This document shows positions 42,781-53,417 of a stretch of DNA of 64,000 bases, in pieces; within the stretch, counting starts at the first letter, position 1; each line of letters begins with the position of its first letter. The stretch spans positions 13,983,103-14,047,102 of the forward strand of contig CM068549.1 in assembly GCA_035048495.1 (NCBI GenBank). The letters are read 5' to 3'. The DNA is from Euptelea pleiosperma (taxonomy: Eukaryota; Streptophyta; Magnoliopsida; Ranunculales; Eupteleaceae). The position numbers were made by a program, and so were the translations under genes. The notes under the pieces are model-generated. The model searched no databases. It was given only the letters and a program-made list of their open reading frames with translations, and was not told the origin of the DNA.

Positions 42781-43549
42781 CCCACAACATATGTGCTGCA
42801 TGAAAACTTCACCCATGTCTGAATACTATTCAATAAATCTTGATTCCTAAGTTTCCAATTAATCTTGATTCCTTGCAAAAATCAGCCATCGGCCTTACAA
42901 AAAATGTTGAAGCTATTTACATTTGAGTACTGATATATAAGATGTACAAAAGATTGGTTTCACACCAATAAAAAGTCATGGAATTAATTCTGTTTAAAAT
43001 CGGCCACTGCTTAAAAACACTATCTTTTCTTCAAATGAGCCTACAACAAAAAACCAAGCAAGAAATTAACATCAGACAACATTTGTAATTCCACAAAACT
43101 GTATGTAAAAATAAATGATAAATATAACCATGTGTACTTGAGTAGTAATATAACCATTCCACCAACATTTCATTATCAAAATTCAAGCCTTCGAATTAAG
43201 GAGTTCAAACTTTCCTACATAGTTTTTCAAATCACAATGAATCACATACCAATTAAAATGGACGGTAAAGCCTTCAAAAATTTTGGTCATCAACCCTTAC
43301 CTAACTTAACAATGGATCAACATTCGTATTTTGTGTTGGGATTGATTGTCCTTGTTGTCCGTATAATCCCTACACATGTATTCAAACTTCATAATAAAGT
43401 TAAAGTTGAATTGATCATTTGAAATTTTGTAATGACATGTGTTCAAAGTTTACCTGACAAGACATTAGCGGCCTATTTGGTTGCACGAACCTTCCTTGGC
43501 TAGATGATGCAAGAGGTAGCTCTCCTCCTCTATCCTTATTGGCCTTATT

Positions 43550-45763
43550 CTATTTCGAACATCTTTCCAATGCACTCTTAAACCTTTTAGTTGGTTCTCC
43601 TTTCTTCTTCTTTTTTGCTGGATCCCGTATATTACTTTCTTCTTCAATAATTTCATGTTTTCTCAATGCAGGTTCTTCATCATGTGCAATCTTAGGTATT
43701 GATTCTCCTTGAATCACATCTAGTTCTTTTAAGTAGGTAGTTATATATCGTTTAACCACTTCGTAGGATCTCTCATCAACAACTCCTTTTACAGCAACAG
43801 TAAGAGCTCTATGGGCTAAGTCGCTATAGCGCAAAGTCAAAGACTTTTGATAATCATCGTGTATAACAATTTCAGTATCATTAGTTACAAGACCAGCCTT
43901 AGCATCCTTTGTCCATCTCTTTAAAAAGTACCTTGATGGAATTTCATAGAAGCGCCTTGCAAGTAATACTTTTAATGCATGCACACATAAAATGCCCATA
44001 AACTCAAAACTCTTACAACTACACTCAATAGTGTTGTCGTCGGAGTTAAAAATCACATGCCGATCCATCTCACGCCAAACTTCATCCAACTTCTCAACCT
44101 TTATATGTAAACTGAACCTCTTAGATCTTCTATCTGATCAATGTAACACACTATATTTTTGAACTCTACTTGAAATGTTTTGAATGCCTTCCTTATATAA
44201 ACTTGAGATACCTGCTTTTCAATGGATAAACAAGATATCAAAATTGGTTCAGTTTGTTTGCTCTTATAATCTTCTTCTGTCTCTATTCGACGCCTGTCCA
44301 TTACTGTTTTCTCATATTGTAGGATAAAATCCGATATGCATAAGGTTCCCTTGACATAACCCTTGAAAAAAGCATTTACACTTTCACTTCGCTGAGTTGT
44401 TATCATGCCACCACAAAAGTGTTCTCGTCCATATACTGAAGCCCACTTCTCTCGGATCTTATACAAACCTTTCAACCATTCATTATCAGATAGCCCATAT
44501 CATCAATCATAGAGCCCCAATATGATTGAAACTCCTCTTCTGTCTCAGAATTGTAAATGCATTTTTTGAAATCTTTCTTAAATTGCTTATTAACTTCAAA
44601 CACGTGAGAGAGGTGTTTAGCAGCATTTTTATAGATGTGCCATAAGCGGAGACGATGATGTGTACTTGGTAACACTTGTGCTATTGCATTTGCAATCGCT
44701 TGGGCTTGATCAGTCAAGATTGTCTTTGGTTGTTTTCCGGACATCGTAGCAAGGAATGATTCAAACAACCAAACAAAAGATTCAGTAGATTCATCCACAA
44801 GCAATGCACATCCAAAAATAACAGTCATGCCATGATGATTGACTCCAACTATCGGTGCACATGGCATACTATACTTGTTTGTTCGAAAGGTTGTGTCAAA
44901 ACAAACAACATCACCAAAAAAACTATAGTCAATTTTAGACTTGGCATCCACCCAAAACAAATTACACATCTAGTTGTCTTGATCAACTTGTATGGCATAA
45001 GAGAATGATGGATTTTCCTTTTGCATCTGCCTAAAGTAATTCAAAGCCACTTGAGCGTCCCCCTCTTTGTATATCTCCCTTCGCCTTTTTTGGTAGTAAT
45101 TGACACAATCCTTTTTAGTGAAGTTCAAATATTGTGAACCTCCATGTTCTGCACTCATAACTGAAAAGACTTGACTTGGACCACATCCTCTAGTACGCAT
45201 CGAATCAAGATATTTAGCCTGTATATTTTCAATGTTTTGTTGTGATTTCAAGAGATGCACTTCTGACTCACATGCAAGACTATGGTTGTGCTCTTTTATG
45301 AACTTTTTTACAATCCAATGCTCATCCTCTTCAACCTTGAATGTAATACATGCCTTGCAATTCGTTCGTGCAATTGATCGGGGTTTTTTTGGAGTCACCT
45401 TCTGTGAATGCTTTTCTTTAACACCTTGTTTTGAACAAACAAATTTGCATAAAGAAATTTGCCACTTTTCAGATGTCTTATATTACCTTTTCGCACACTG
45501 AATCGCACTCTCCTTCTATACTCATTGTAGAAATTATACGCTTGATTCTCAGATTAGAACACCACACCAACTTTGGGCACTTGATATTCACCATCATTAA
45601 AATTATGAGTGATCTCTATTCTAGATAAATCAATTCTTTCCCTTCGCACTTCCAAATCGATAAGTTGAGTAACTTTTTCATCCTCATCCTTATCTATAGG
45701 TTCTACATTACGATTCCATGAGTTATCGTCGCTTGAACTTGTATCATTAGAGACATTGGCCAT
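43550..45763 (-). pseudogene. FAR1/FHY3-like MULE transposase, few lesions
   Basis: The start is MANVSNDTSSSDDNSW (45763), or ten codons upstream. Downstream: a FAR1 DNA-binding domain (NQAYNFYNEYRRRVRFSVRK, TNCKACITFKV, KEHNHSLACE), then the transposase core (FFGDVVCFDTTFRTNKYSMP with the first DDE Asp, KTILTDQAQAIANAI with the second, THHRLRLWHIYKNAAKHL), then a SWIM finger (CSCKSFEFMGILCVHALKVL). It would act in the nucleus on the TIRs. Lesions: TAA at 45554-45556, TAG at 44970-44972, frameshifts near 44475-44490 and 44095-44110, and a TAG at 43550 after which QGRFVQPNRPL-type sequence continues. Undamaged relatives are domesticated as FAR1/FHY3 light-signalling factors; this one sits between TIRs, so it is transposon-borne. 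Confidence 0.92.
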
Positions 45764-45793
45764 TGAGATTGCAACACTATAAAGATAAGACAT

Positions 45794-47090
45794 TGTAAAA
45801 GATAATTAGAAGCAAAAATCCAACAATAAATACACAAAACTTAAAAATAAAACTAAATTCCTAAGTATAATTACCTTAGTATAGAAAAGTTTTTTAGACT
45901 GGTCTCCATATTTTATTATGACCATCCAAGAAAATGGCATATTTGGATAATTCAAATCATCAAATCAAGTTAGTTTTGGCCTTAGCAACATACATAATAT
46001 GATGGCGCTAGACATCCCAACGTGTAGAGCATTTTCTGAGAGTGTTTTGTTCGATCATTATTTCATATATGAGTACTCTGTTTTGTTGGATCTAGTTGAA
46101 ATTGGATAGATGTATGTGGCTGCCCCTCTATCAGATGGATTCAGTACACTTGATTCAGGTGTTCTTATCGTTTTACCATAATTTTACATGTTGCAATAGG
46201 GAGCATACAATCCTATTATTACCTGACTGTGACTATAAGCACCTATTGCTCTTCTTGGAATCTGATCTAGAATTTGCCATACTCTCTTATGGCATCTGGG
46301 CTGCACCAAATCATAGTGTATATTAGCTAGGAAAGTAGAAATTATAAGGAAATTGTTAGAAAGGCTTCTATTTTCGTATCCCCCATATATTTTTTATACT
46401 ACTTAAGGAGTCCAATGAAGCAAAAGATGGAGCATCATTGGAGATTAAGACAATTGTTAGCTAGCCCATTTGTAGTGGAAGGCTACACGAGGAAATGTGA
46501 TTAGATGAGTGTCAAGAAAGAAAAGGGCATTTCTCTAAAGTTTGATATGTCTTGAGACAATAAGAGATACCATGTCAACGAAACACAGGGTTGAAGCTTT
46601 TGCAACTTGATGAGGTATGAAGTTATTCAACTCAACCATAACTTGATTGTCAACAATTTCAGAAAGCTATTTAAATTATAAACCCTAATGTTTTGAGTTT
46701 TCTATGTACTTCGGATACAACCAAGGTTTCAAACCTAGAAGAAGATTCAAGAACAGTAGGCTTAGATGAGAATAAACTTCGGACTTTTGGAGGGTGTTTA
46801 CCTCTTCAACTCTGCAACTCGCAATCCATGCATGATTGAATACAGTGTTTAACTCTGCAACTCGTTGGACTGAGAGAAACTAAAAAAACAAAGATAAAAA
46901 GTGTTCAACTCTGCAACCTCGAATACATGCTCTTCAACGGCGTTAGCTGCAACTCATCGGAAGGAGAAATGAGCGGAGGCGATGGGAGGAGAGAGAAAGG
47001 AGAAATGGAAAGGGAGCAAGGAACAGAGGAAATGGGAATGAAGAAGAGCGGGAAAACAAATCCGTTTGTTTTAACAAAAAAGATTATCAA
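45794..47090. other. Non-coding 5' region of the FAR1-type MULE
   Basis: Between the transposase start and the right TIR I see only short frames. A GGAGAAATG-containing purine-rich stretch is at 46955-47030. It may hold promoter and leader sequence. Confidence 0.5.
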
Positions 47091-47261
47091 AGAAATACTT
47101 TTTTTTTCAAAAAGGCTAAACCTCGGTTAGGTTAACCGGGGGGTATGTTAACACACGTGTTGCTTTCTGTCAACGTTTGCATACTCTAAAGTATGCAAAC
47201 AGTTGCATACTAGATTTTTCCGTATGTTAGGCCACTGATCGATTTGATGGAAAACTGGCTG

Positions 47262-47636
47262 GTTCAAAAGTTTTCAAGATTTGCCTGACCACCCACAATA
47301 TAAGCCACGTGGCAATTTATTAGAGGACACTGACCATATAGATGTTTGACCAATCTGTAAGTGGACCTACAAACCAAAAATCAGCCTGATTAGTGCTTTC
47401 AAACCTCTGAATATTTGTATGGAAATAATGGTAAATAATGCTCAAATTCCTACTGTTAAAATCATCCAACAAAAATGACTTCAACTAACAGTTAGAAATC
47501 AATGATCAGATTGATTTTAGGTTTGTAGGTCCATCTAGGGATTGGCCAAACATCCATACGGTCAGTGTCCTCTAATAAATTGCCACGTGGCTTATATTGT
47601 GGTTGGTCAGGCAAGTCTTATTCAAAATTTTCTACT
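47262..47636. mobile_element. Palindromic MITE
   Basis: TTTGCCTGACCACCCACAAT on the left pairs with ATTGTGGTTGGTCAGGCAAG on the right, extending through GCCACGTGGC and the AAATCAGCCTGATTAGTG arms. The outer ends are uncertain. Confidence 0.78.
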
Positions 47637-47741
47637 TGCACCAGGGGGAGGACTGATAGATTCCATCTTGTGCTTACCCGTTGATTTGACTACCACATAT
47701 ACAAATCATCAGCCAGGCTGATTTTTGGTCTCTAATAAGTG

Positions 47742-48297
47742 GAGTAAAACTTCTGGCACAAGATGTTGTGACCGAAGCCGGTCAAAACCCACAATACGAG
47801 CCACCTGGCATACTATTAGAGGGCGCTGACCATATGGTTATTTGGCTAGTCCCTCGGTGGACTTGCAAACCAAAAATCAGCCTGATTAGTGATTTACAAC
47901 CTTTGGATCTTTGCACCCAAATAACGCTTAATAATGCTCAAATTCCTACCGTTATAATCAATCCAACGAAAAATAACTTCAATCCAACGTTTAGAAATCA
48001 CTAATGATCAGGCTGAATTTAGTTGTAGGTCCACGGAAGGACTGGCCAAACATCCATACGGTCAGCACCCTCTAATAATGTGCCACGTGGCTCGTATTGT
48101 GGGTTGTGACCAGGCCGGCTTGTGACAGAAGTAGGAGGTTCTGAGTTCAACTCTCCTTGAAGCCACCCCTGAAAAGAGTAGAAGGTAATAAGTGTCTCTG
48201 TCCACATTAAGTCTTCCAATACTAAGAAGCCCGGATACCCCTGGTTTCAAAAATAAATAAAACAAAAAACAAAAAATCTGTGACAGATGTTTTGCTC
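47742..48297. mobile_element. Palindromic MULE-type MITE split by a SINE
   Basis: It starts GAGTAAAACTTCTGGCAC and ends ACAGATGTTTTGCTC, flanked by CTAATAAGTG and CTCTTAAGTG (8 of 10). The right TIR is interrupted by the insert 48130-48278. The arms CACAATACGAGCCACCTGG and CGTGGCTCGTATTGTGG pair. Confidence 0.82.
48130..48278 (+). mobile_element. 5'-truncated SINE with A-rich tail
   Basis: A B-box-like TGAGTTCAACTCTCC occurs near the 5' end, and the 3' end is A-rich (AAATAAATAAAACAAAAAAC). It is flanked by the 9-bp repeats TGTGACAGA (48121-48129 and 48279-48287). Removing it restores the right TIR of the host MITE. Confidence 0.82.
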
Positions 48298-48467
48298 CTC
48301 TTAAGTGCACCCAAGGTGTGAGCCAAATATTCATGGTCAGTGGGTCCCAAAAAGTTGGCACGTGGAGTTTATAGGAGGGAAAGGAGAGCAACTTTTTTTC
48401 CATCTTAACCGGTCTAATACAAAGATGACTAGAAATATTTTGATTCAGTGATCCTGCCACTTATAGT

Positions 48468-48676
48468 CAAGGATGAAAGTCTCGGGATCGGAGGCTGGAT
48501 CGGTAGGCTCCGATCCCGATCCAGATCGGTCCGATACGGAACAGGATCGGCCATCTCGCTCCGAGACGGTGTGAAAATCCTTAAGAAAACAGAGAACTCG
48601 GGCGAGACAGAGCATGGTATGGATCGGATCGGTGGGCTCCGATCCCGATCCAGATCGCCCGAGACTTTGAACCATG
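48468..48676. mobile_element. hAT-type MITE, GATCCGAT-rich (209 bp)
   Basis: CAAGGATGAAAGTCTCGGG and CCCGAGACTTTGAACCATG are inverted termini flanked by the perfect 8-bp duplication CTTATAGT (48460-48467 and 48677-48684). It is sister to 12696-12899. Confidence 0.92.
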
Positions 48677-48918
48677 CTTATAGTTAGGCACCACCTGTCC
48701 TGGTTAAGGTGGCCTTTAACTGTAGGATCACTGGATCAAAAAGTTGCTCCAACGGTGACAAAGTGTTCAACAACTTGTCTATAGATCAGATGGTTGTGAT
48801 GATCTAGCTAATTGGTAATTTGACTGGGTCTCAGCCAGCTGTTTATGCCACGTGTACGGTAGGGCTGGGATGAAATTCCTCTCCTACCGACTCAAACAGA
48901 TATATTCTTAAAAACCTT

Positions 48919-48938
48919 AATATATATATATATATATT
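48919..48938 (+). promoter_or_regulatory. TATA tract of peptide gene 4
   Basis: A TA run ~75-95 bp before the ATG, followed by the shared leader TCCATGTAGTC and ACAAACCACAGAAGCT. A CACGTG G-box lies upstream at 48849-48854. Confidence 0.68.
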
Positions 48939-49013
48939 AGAGGTCCATGTAGTCGACAAACCACAGAAGCTAGTATCTTTGCAAAGCTATCTCAGATTCT
49001 CAGCCAAAGAAAG

Positions 49014-49325
49014 ATGACTAAGATCAGATGGTTACTATCTCTCTCGCTCATCCTTCTCCTCTCATCCTCTCAACTCCCTCCAAGTTCAGCTCAAGAAGGT
49101 GTCTCGGTGAAAAAACAAGCAGACACAAGTAGAGAGTCTAGGGTTACTCTTGTCGCAAGTTCAGACAGTTACTTCCATGCTCGGAGACTCGGAATCCACA
49201 AGCATGCAAAAGCCCGCACAGTGCCACGTGTACGCACCAGATCTTCTTCAACAGTTCAATCACCCATCTCTTCACTCCATCTGTATTCTATTCTTGGGTT
49301 TTTCATCCTGAATAATTTCTTTTGA
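49014..49325 (+). CDS. Small secreted peptide precursor, family copy 4
   Basis: This 103-aa protein is the shortest and most diverged member. The signal peptide (1-26, MTKIRWLLSLSLILLL...PSSA) and C-terminus (SSLHLYSILGFFILNNFF) are nearly unchanged. The middle is rebuilt: QEGVSVKKQADTSRESR, then VTLVASSDSYFHARRLGIH, then HAKARTVPRVRTRSSST. It lacks the EDGVR...DKL module of copies 1-3 but keeps the dibasic RRLGIH core at 57-62, with all changes in frame. There is no Cys, and the middle is strongly basic. Conservation of both ends and of the core across otherwise variable paralogues suggests these are the working parts. Its leader and promoter match the other copies, with a G-box upstream. 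Function is unknown; probably extracellular, possibly GPI-anchored. Confidence 0.8.
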   Translation: MTKIRWLLSLSLILLLSSSQLPPSSAQEGVSVKKQADTSRESRVTLVASSDSYFHARRLGIHKHAKARTVPRVRTRSSSTVQSPISSLHLYSILGFFILNNFF

Positions 49326-49668
49326 TATATTGAATGTGTGTGGCTGTGTTTTCTTGATCGATGTAAATAAGTTAATCTTTAATTAGTTTGGTTCGCTGAA
49401 GAAATTGATCAAACAAGGCAAGTTCCAAGGATCCATATCTCTGTGAGGTCCGTTGATTTTTTGTGAGGATCGATGATCTACTCATCACCATGATGATCTA
49501 GCTCTATAATTGATGATCTCCTCCCATTCTAGAATTTCTTATAGAATTTTTTAAACTTGTAATCCACTTTTCATAAGGTGAGGAATCTCAGGTTTTGGTT
49601 AATCTATATGTGGATCCCACACTTACCAAATGTCAAGATAAAGCATGATGTGGGTCGGGATCTTTTGG

Positions 49669-50074
49669 GAGCAAAACTTGTGTCACAAGATGTTGTGACG
49701 GAAGTCGGTCACAGCATTCAATACGTGCCACGTGGCATACTATTAGAGGACGATGACCGTATGGATGTTTGTCCAGTCCCTTGGTGGACTGGTACACAAA
49801 AACTCAGCTTGATTAGTGATTTCTAACCGATTCGATTGAAGTTATTTTCATGGGTTGCGTTTAACGGTAGGAATTTGAGCATTATTGAGCGTTATTTGGG
49901 TGAAAAAATCTCAAGGTTTTAAATAACTAATCAGGATGATTTTTGGTTTGTAGGTCCACCGACGGACTGGCCAAACATCCATACGGTCAGCGTGCTCTGA
50001 TCGTGTGCCATGTGGCTCGTATTGAGTGCTGTGACCAGCTTCCGTCACAACATCTTGTGACACAAGTTTTACTC
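49669..50074. mobile_element. Complete palindromic MULE-type MITE (406 bp)
   Basis: It starts GAGCAAAACTTGTGTCACAA and ends with the complement of GAGTAAAACTTGTGTCACAA. The flanks ATCTTTTGG and TTCTTTTGG match 8 of 9. The paralogous region at 29290-29400 lacks it, giving an empty site. It is the best reference copy for the window's dominant MITE family. Confidence 0.92.
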
Positions 50075-50209
50075 TTCTTTTGGTACACTTAATTTGACAT
50101 TTAACATGACATGGTGGGCCCACATGAAAAGTTGGATACATCTCTATTATGCGGGGAGATATTTACCAAAATATCAGCCCATTCTAAAATTTTCAAATTC
50201 ACAAATGAA

Positions 50210-50700
50210 ATTTGCCACGTGATACTCTTTCAGGCCCACTGACCCTTAAATGTTTGGCCCACCTTGGTCGACCTATAAACCAAAAATCGGCTTGATTAGT
50301 GATTTTTTGCGTCGGAATCGGGCATTTTTCATGGGGTGTACGTAGGTGTTGTAGCCGTCGTATGCAAGCACTTTCTTAAGTACCCAAATCCAATGGCTGG
50401 GAATCACTAATCAGGCTGATCTTTGGTGCGTAGGCTAGCCAAGGGGTCATTGGCCAAGAAGAGTGTGCCACTTGCAAGTTTTTCCACGACCCACAATACT
50501 ACAGCAGAGCACCGTAGCAAAAAAATTTCTCCTTATTGTATATGCCACGTGACATATCCTTGAAGACCACTGACTGTATGGATATTTGACCCACCTTTGG
50601 TGGACCTACTGAACAAAAATCAGCTTAATTGATGATTTCTAGCCGTTGAATGAGAATCCCAAATAATGCTTAATCAAACAGCTGCTGTGGAGAGTAATTC
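50210..50700. repeat. Two decayed palindromic MITE copies
   Basis: 50210-50480 and 50545-50700 carry the AATCGGCTTGATTAGTGATT / ACTAATCAGGCTGATCTTTG arms. They are homologous to 29590-30690 downstream of gene 3, so the duplicated segment extends at least this far. Confidence 0.65.
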
Positions 50701-50880
50701 TCTCTAAGTTTGGTGTCCTCGGGGGTCATCATAGTTTGACGTCCCTCCTCCAACTGTAGTGCGGTGGGGCCAGTAATTCGGTAATCCATTCTTCGATGGA
50801 CCAGGACTCCAACAATCAGCTTCGTTGGTGATTTATAACCGTAGTTTCAAGTACTCCAATGTTCCAAACATGATTGAATC

Positions 50881-51279
50881 CAACGTTTAAAGGGGACCGT
50901 TATAACGGTATAACGGACTGGGGGCGTTACTGTTTTTCCATTACAACAGCTGTTACAACGAAAAAAACGCTCAGGGGCAAAAATGGTAAATAACGTGAAA
51001 AAAACAGAAATAACAGAAAAAATGGCGCTGAAATTCGAATTTCAAAATTTCAAAATTTCAAAAACGGAAAATAATGAAATAATGGCCATTTATTTTCACA
51101 ATTTTTTCCAGAAAATAACGGTCGTTATTTTTGTTATAAGGGAAAATAACAGCCATTATTTTTGTTATAACGGCCGTTATTTTTGGGCGTTTAAACGGTC
51201 CATAACGTAACGTGGGAGGTCTGAATCCGTTATAATGGCCGTTATTTTTGTTATAACAACAGCCGTTTTTAAAACCTTG
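50881..51279 (-). mobile_element. hAT-type AACGG-rich MITE (399 bp)
   Basis: CAACGTTTAAAGGGG ... TTTTTAAAACCTTG with the perfect 8-bp duplication ATTGAATC (50873-50880 and 51280-51287). The interior GTTATAACGGCCGTTATTTT matches 31157-31532. Confidence 0.9.
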
Positions 51280-51715
51280 ATTGAATCCACGTAAAGATGG
51301 GTTAAAGAAAATAAAAAAATACAAATTTGAAGTTACGTCTCATTAGTATAATAAATTTCATTAATAATGTATATTAAATGTATTATATCCAATATTATGT
51401 ATATAATATTTTATATTTTAATCAATAATATTGGATTGGGTCATTATGGAAGACTGAAAGAATCCCGCTTGTGATTACACATGGCACACCCCCAAGGCAT
51501 TTTTGCTGACCTGAATCCATATTTCATCAACGACGCCTGCACCGTTGGATTCTCCTCACAACACTGTTTTTAAAACTTTTGAAAACAGTGTTGACTGATA
51601 TATCCAATGGTGCAGAGGTGTCGTGTCGTTGAGCAATAGAGGATTTGACAAGGACATCTATTAGCAAAAATTTCACTGGTTGATCTTAAACTGTTTGGTT
51701 CATCACGGCAAAGAA

Positions 51716-51873
51716 ATATTGCCTACAAATCCTATGGTTGAGATGATCCAATTGGATAATTTGACACATCAAATCTACCTGGTAGGTCTCAGCCGACCGT
51801 GTTTGTGCCACGTGTAGGGATGATATAGCTCTCTTCTTCTTCTCCCCGCTCCTCCCAACCGAGTAAAACTTCC
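51716..51873 (+). promoter_or_regulatory. Orphan copy of the peptide-gene promoter
   Basis: GATCCAATTGGATAATTTGA, GGTCTCAGCC, GTGCCACGTGTAGGGATGA and CTCCTCCCAACCGAG match the distal promoter upstream of gene 4 (48795-48900) and parts of those before genes 1 and 3. The copy stops before any TATA tract, and no signal-peptide sequence follows; a MITE lies downstream. Confidence 0.72.
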
Positions 51874-51889
51874 CAGATCGTCGACGGCG

Positions 51890-52265
51890 AAACCACTGAC
51901 CACCCACAATATGAGCCACGTGGCACACTGATCATATGGGTGTTTGGCCAATCCCTAGATGAACCTACAAACCAAAATTCAGCCTGATTTAGTGATTTCA
52001 AGCCTTTGGATCCTTGTACCCCAAATAATGGTCAATAATGCTCAAATTCCCACTGTTAAAATAAACCCATGAAAATGACTCTCCAACGCTTAAAAATCAC
52101 TAGTCAGGTTGATTTTTGGTTTGTAGGTCTACATACCCATCTAGACGTAGGGATTGGCCAAACATCCATACGGTTAGTGTCCTCTAAAATGTGCCATGTG
52201 GCTCACATAGTGGGTGGCTTCACTGACCATAGTCTGTCAGCCAAGTTTTGTTTTCAAACCAAAAT
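51890..52265. mobile_element. Palindromic MITE
   Basis: CCACTGACCACCCACAATAT with GAGCCACGTGGCACAC on the left pairs with GTGCCATGTGGCTCACATAG and GTGGGTGGCTTCACTGACC on the right. Confidence 0.75.
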
Positions 52266-52740
52266 CTACTTGTCAAAATAACACTCAAATCTTTCCCTTT
52301 TATTTTCAAACCACTACAAAGATTCCCACCTGTCTACTTATTATTGTTAGAAACAACTATGTATACCTAATGAATATAATTTGGATTAAGCAATAGACAT
52401 AAGTATCCACTCACAGATGTATTGTAACAAGAGATATGGTAATGGCAGAAACCTATAGAACAACAAAAGAAACAATGTATCGGTAAGGTATTCAGCATGG
52501 TAGCAGTAGATCGAGGCACGTACGTGCTCCGCACGATGTCCTTAAGGTGAAAAACGTCAACGTATAGATGTTTTCGGCTTCTCGTAGTGTACACCTCCTA
52601 GGATTCAACAATTTTATCTTGTGTACCAACACTGTACGAAGAGATGAACTCACTGTGTTGCACTCCAGTAAAAACGTAGTAGAGAAGAAAGTAAAATAGA
52701 GAGATGATTTGTTACAGTTCAAAACATAAAGGGAGATTCC

Positions 52741-52742
<2 letters not shown>

Positions 52743-52787
<45 letters not shown>
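52743..52787. repeat. (TA)n microsatellite
   Basis: About 45 bp of uninterrupted alternating T and A. Confidence 0.95.
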
Positions 52788-52790
<3 letters not shown>

Positions 52791-52989
52791 AGTTCTCCCC
52801 AATGGACACATCCTATTTGTGGGACACGTTTCTCACGGAATAGGTGGTGAGAAGTTACACAATGTTAGCATTCCAAGAATTAGTCAAAGATGACAAGGAA
52901 CCTTTTTCACCCATGACTCGAGCCCGACCCAGCCTGGCGTGCATGAGCGTGCGTGTGAGTTTGTGATGTTATCTTCCATGTCTCTGAGA

Positions 52990-53417
52990 TGTTCTCTATG
53001 GATTCATCATCGAGACACAAATAATTAACACGATTTTTTAGGTCCTCTACAATGTAAAGAAAGAAAAAGAATGTGTACCTTTCTCCATTGGCACAGCAAG
53101 CTTCCTTGGTGTTTAAACCGTTGAAGACAACGACGATTGTGGAGGGAAGACTTGATTCTTCTCTCTCTACTCTTCTCGCACGTATGCACACTCCAATAAG
53201 ACCTTGCATTGATAGGAATAGGTTGTCTTCCTTTCATAAATGGAAAGAGGGAACTCAGAATCTTAAGAATAGAAACACTAGGATTCTTATCCATCAAGAA
53301 TCCTAGTGCAATTAGAAACTTTTCACTTGCTAATATTAGAGAGGTGTAGGTTGGTCTTAATATAGAATCCAAGATACGTGGAAATAAATTCAAAGATATA
53401 GGCCACATAAGCTAACA
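52990..53417 (-). repeat. Copia LTR, - copy
   Basis: On the minus strand it starts TGTTAGCTTATGTGGCC, directly after a purine tract (CCAAGTGGGAGAA at 53418-53430), so it was a 3' LTR. It is homologous to 6161-6615. The internal Copia region is gone; another LTR end abuts at 53433. Confidence 0.78.

Larger units (their letters stand above)
42206..47221 (-). mobile_element. 5.0-kb FAR1-type MULE, full length
   Basis: It is flanked by a perfect 10-bp duplication, GTATGTTAGG (42196-42205 and 47222-47231). The TIRs are over 100 bp and nearly identical: ATCTAGTATGCAACTGTTTG, then GCATACTTTAGAGTATGC, then GGTTAACC-containing sequence. The minus strand encodes a FAR1/FHY3-related transposase with only four visible lesions. 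This points to fairly recent activity, and it landed in the upstream block of peptide gene 4. Confidence 0.93.

Noticed and set aside
53025..53408. 127-codon frame on -
   Set aside because: It lies within the Copia LTR, with an equivalent broken frame in the + copy at 6161.
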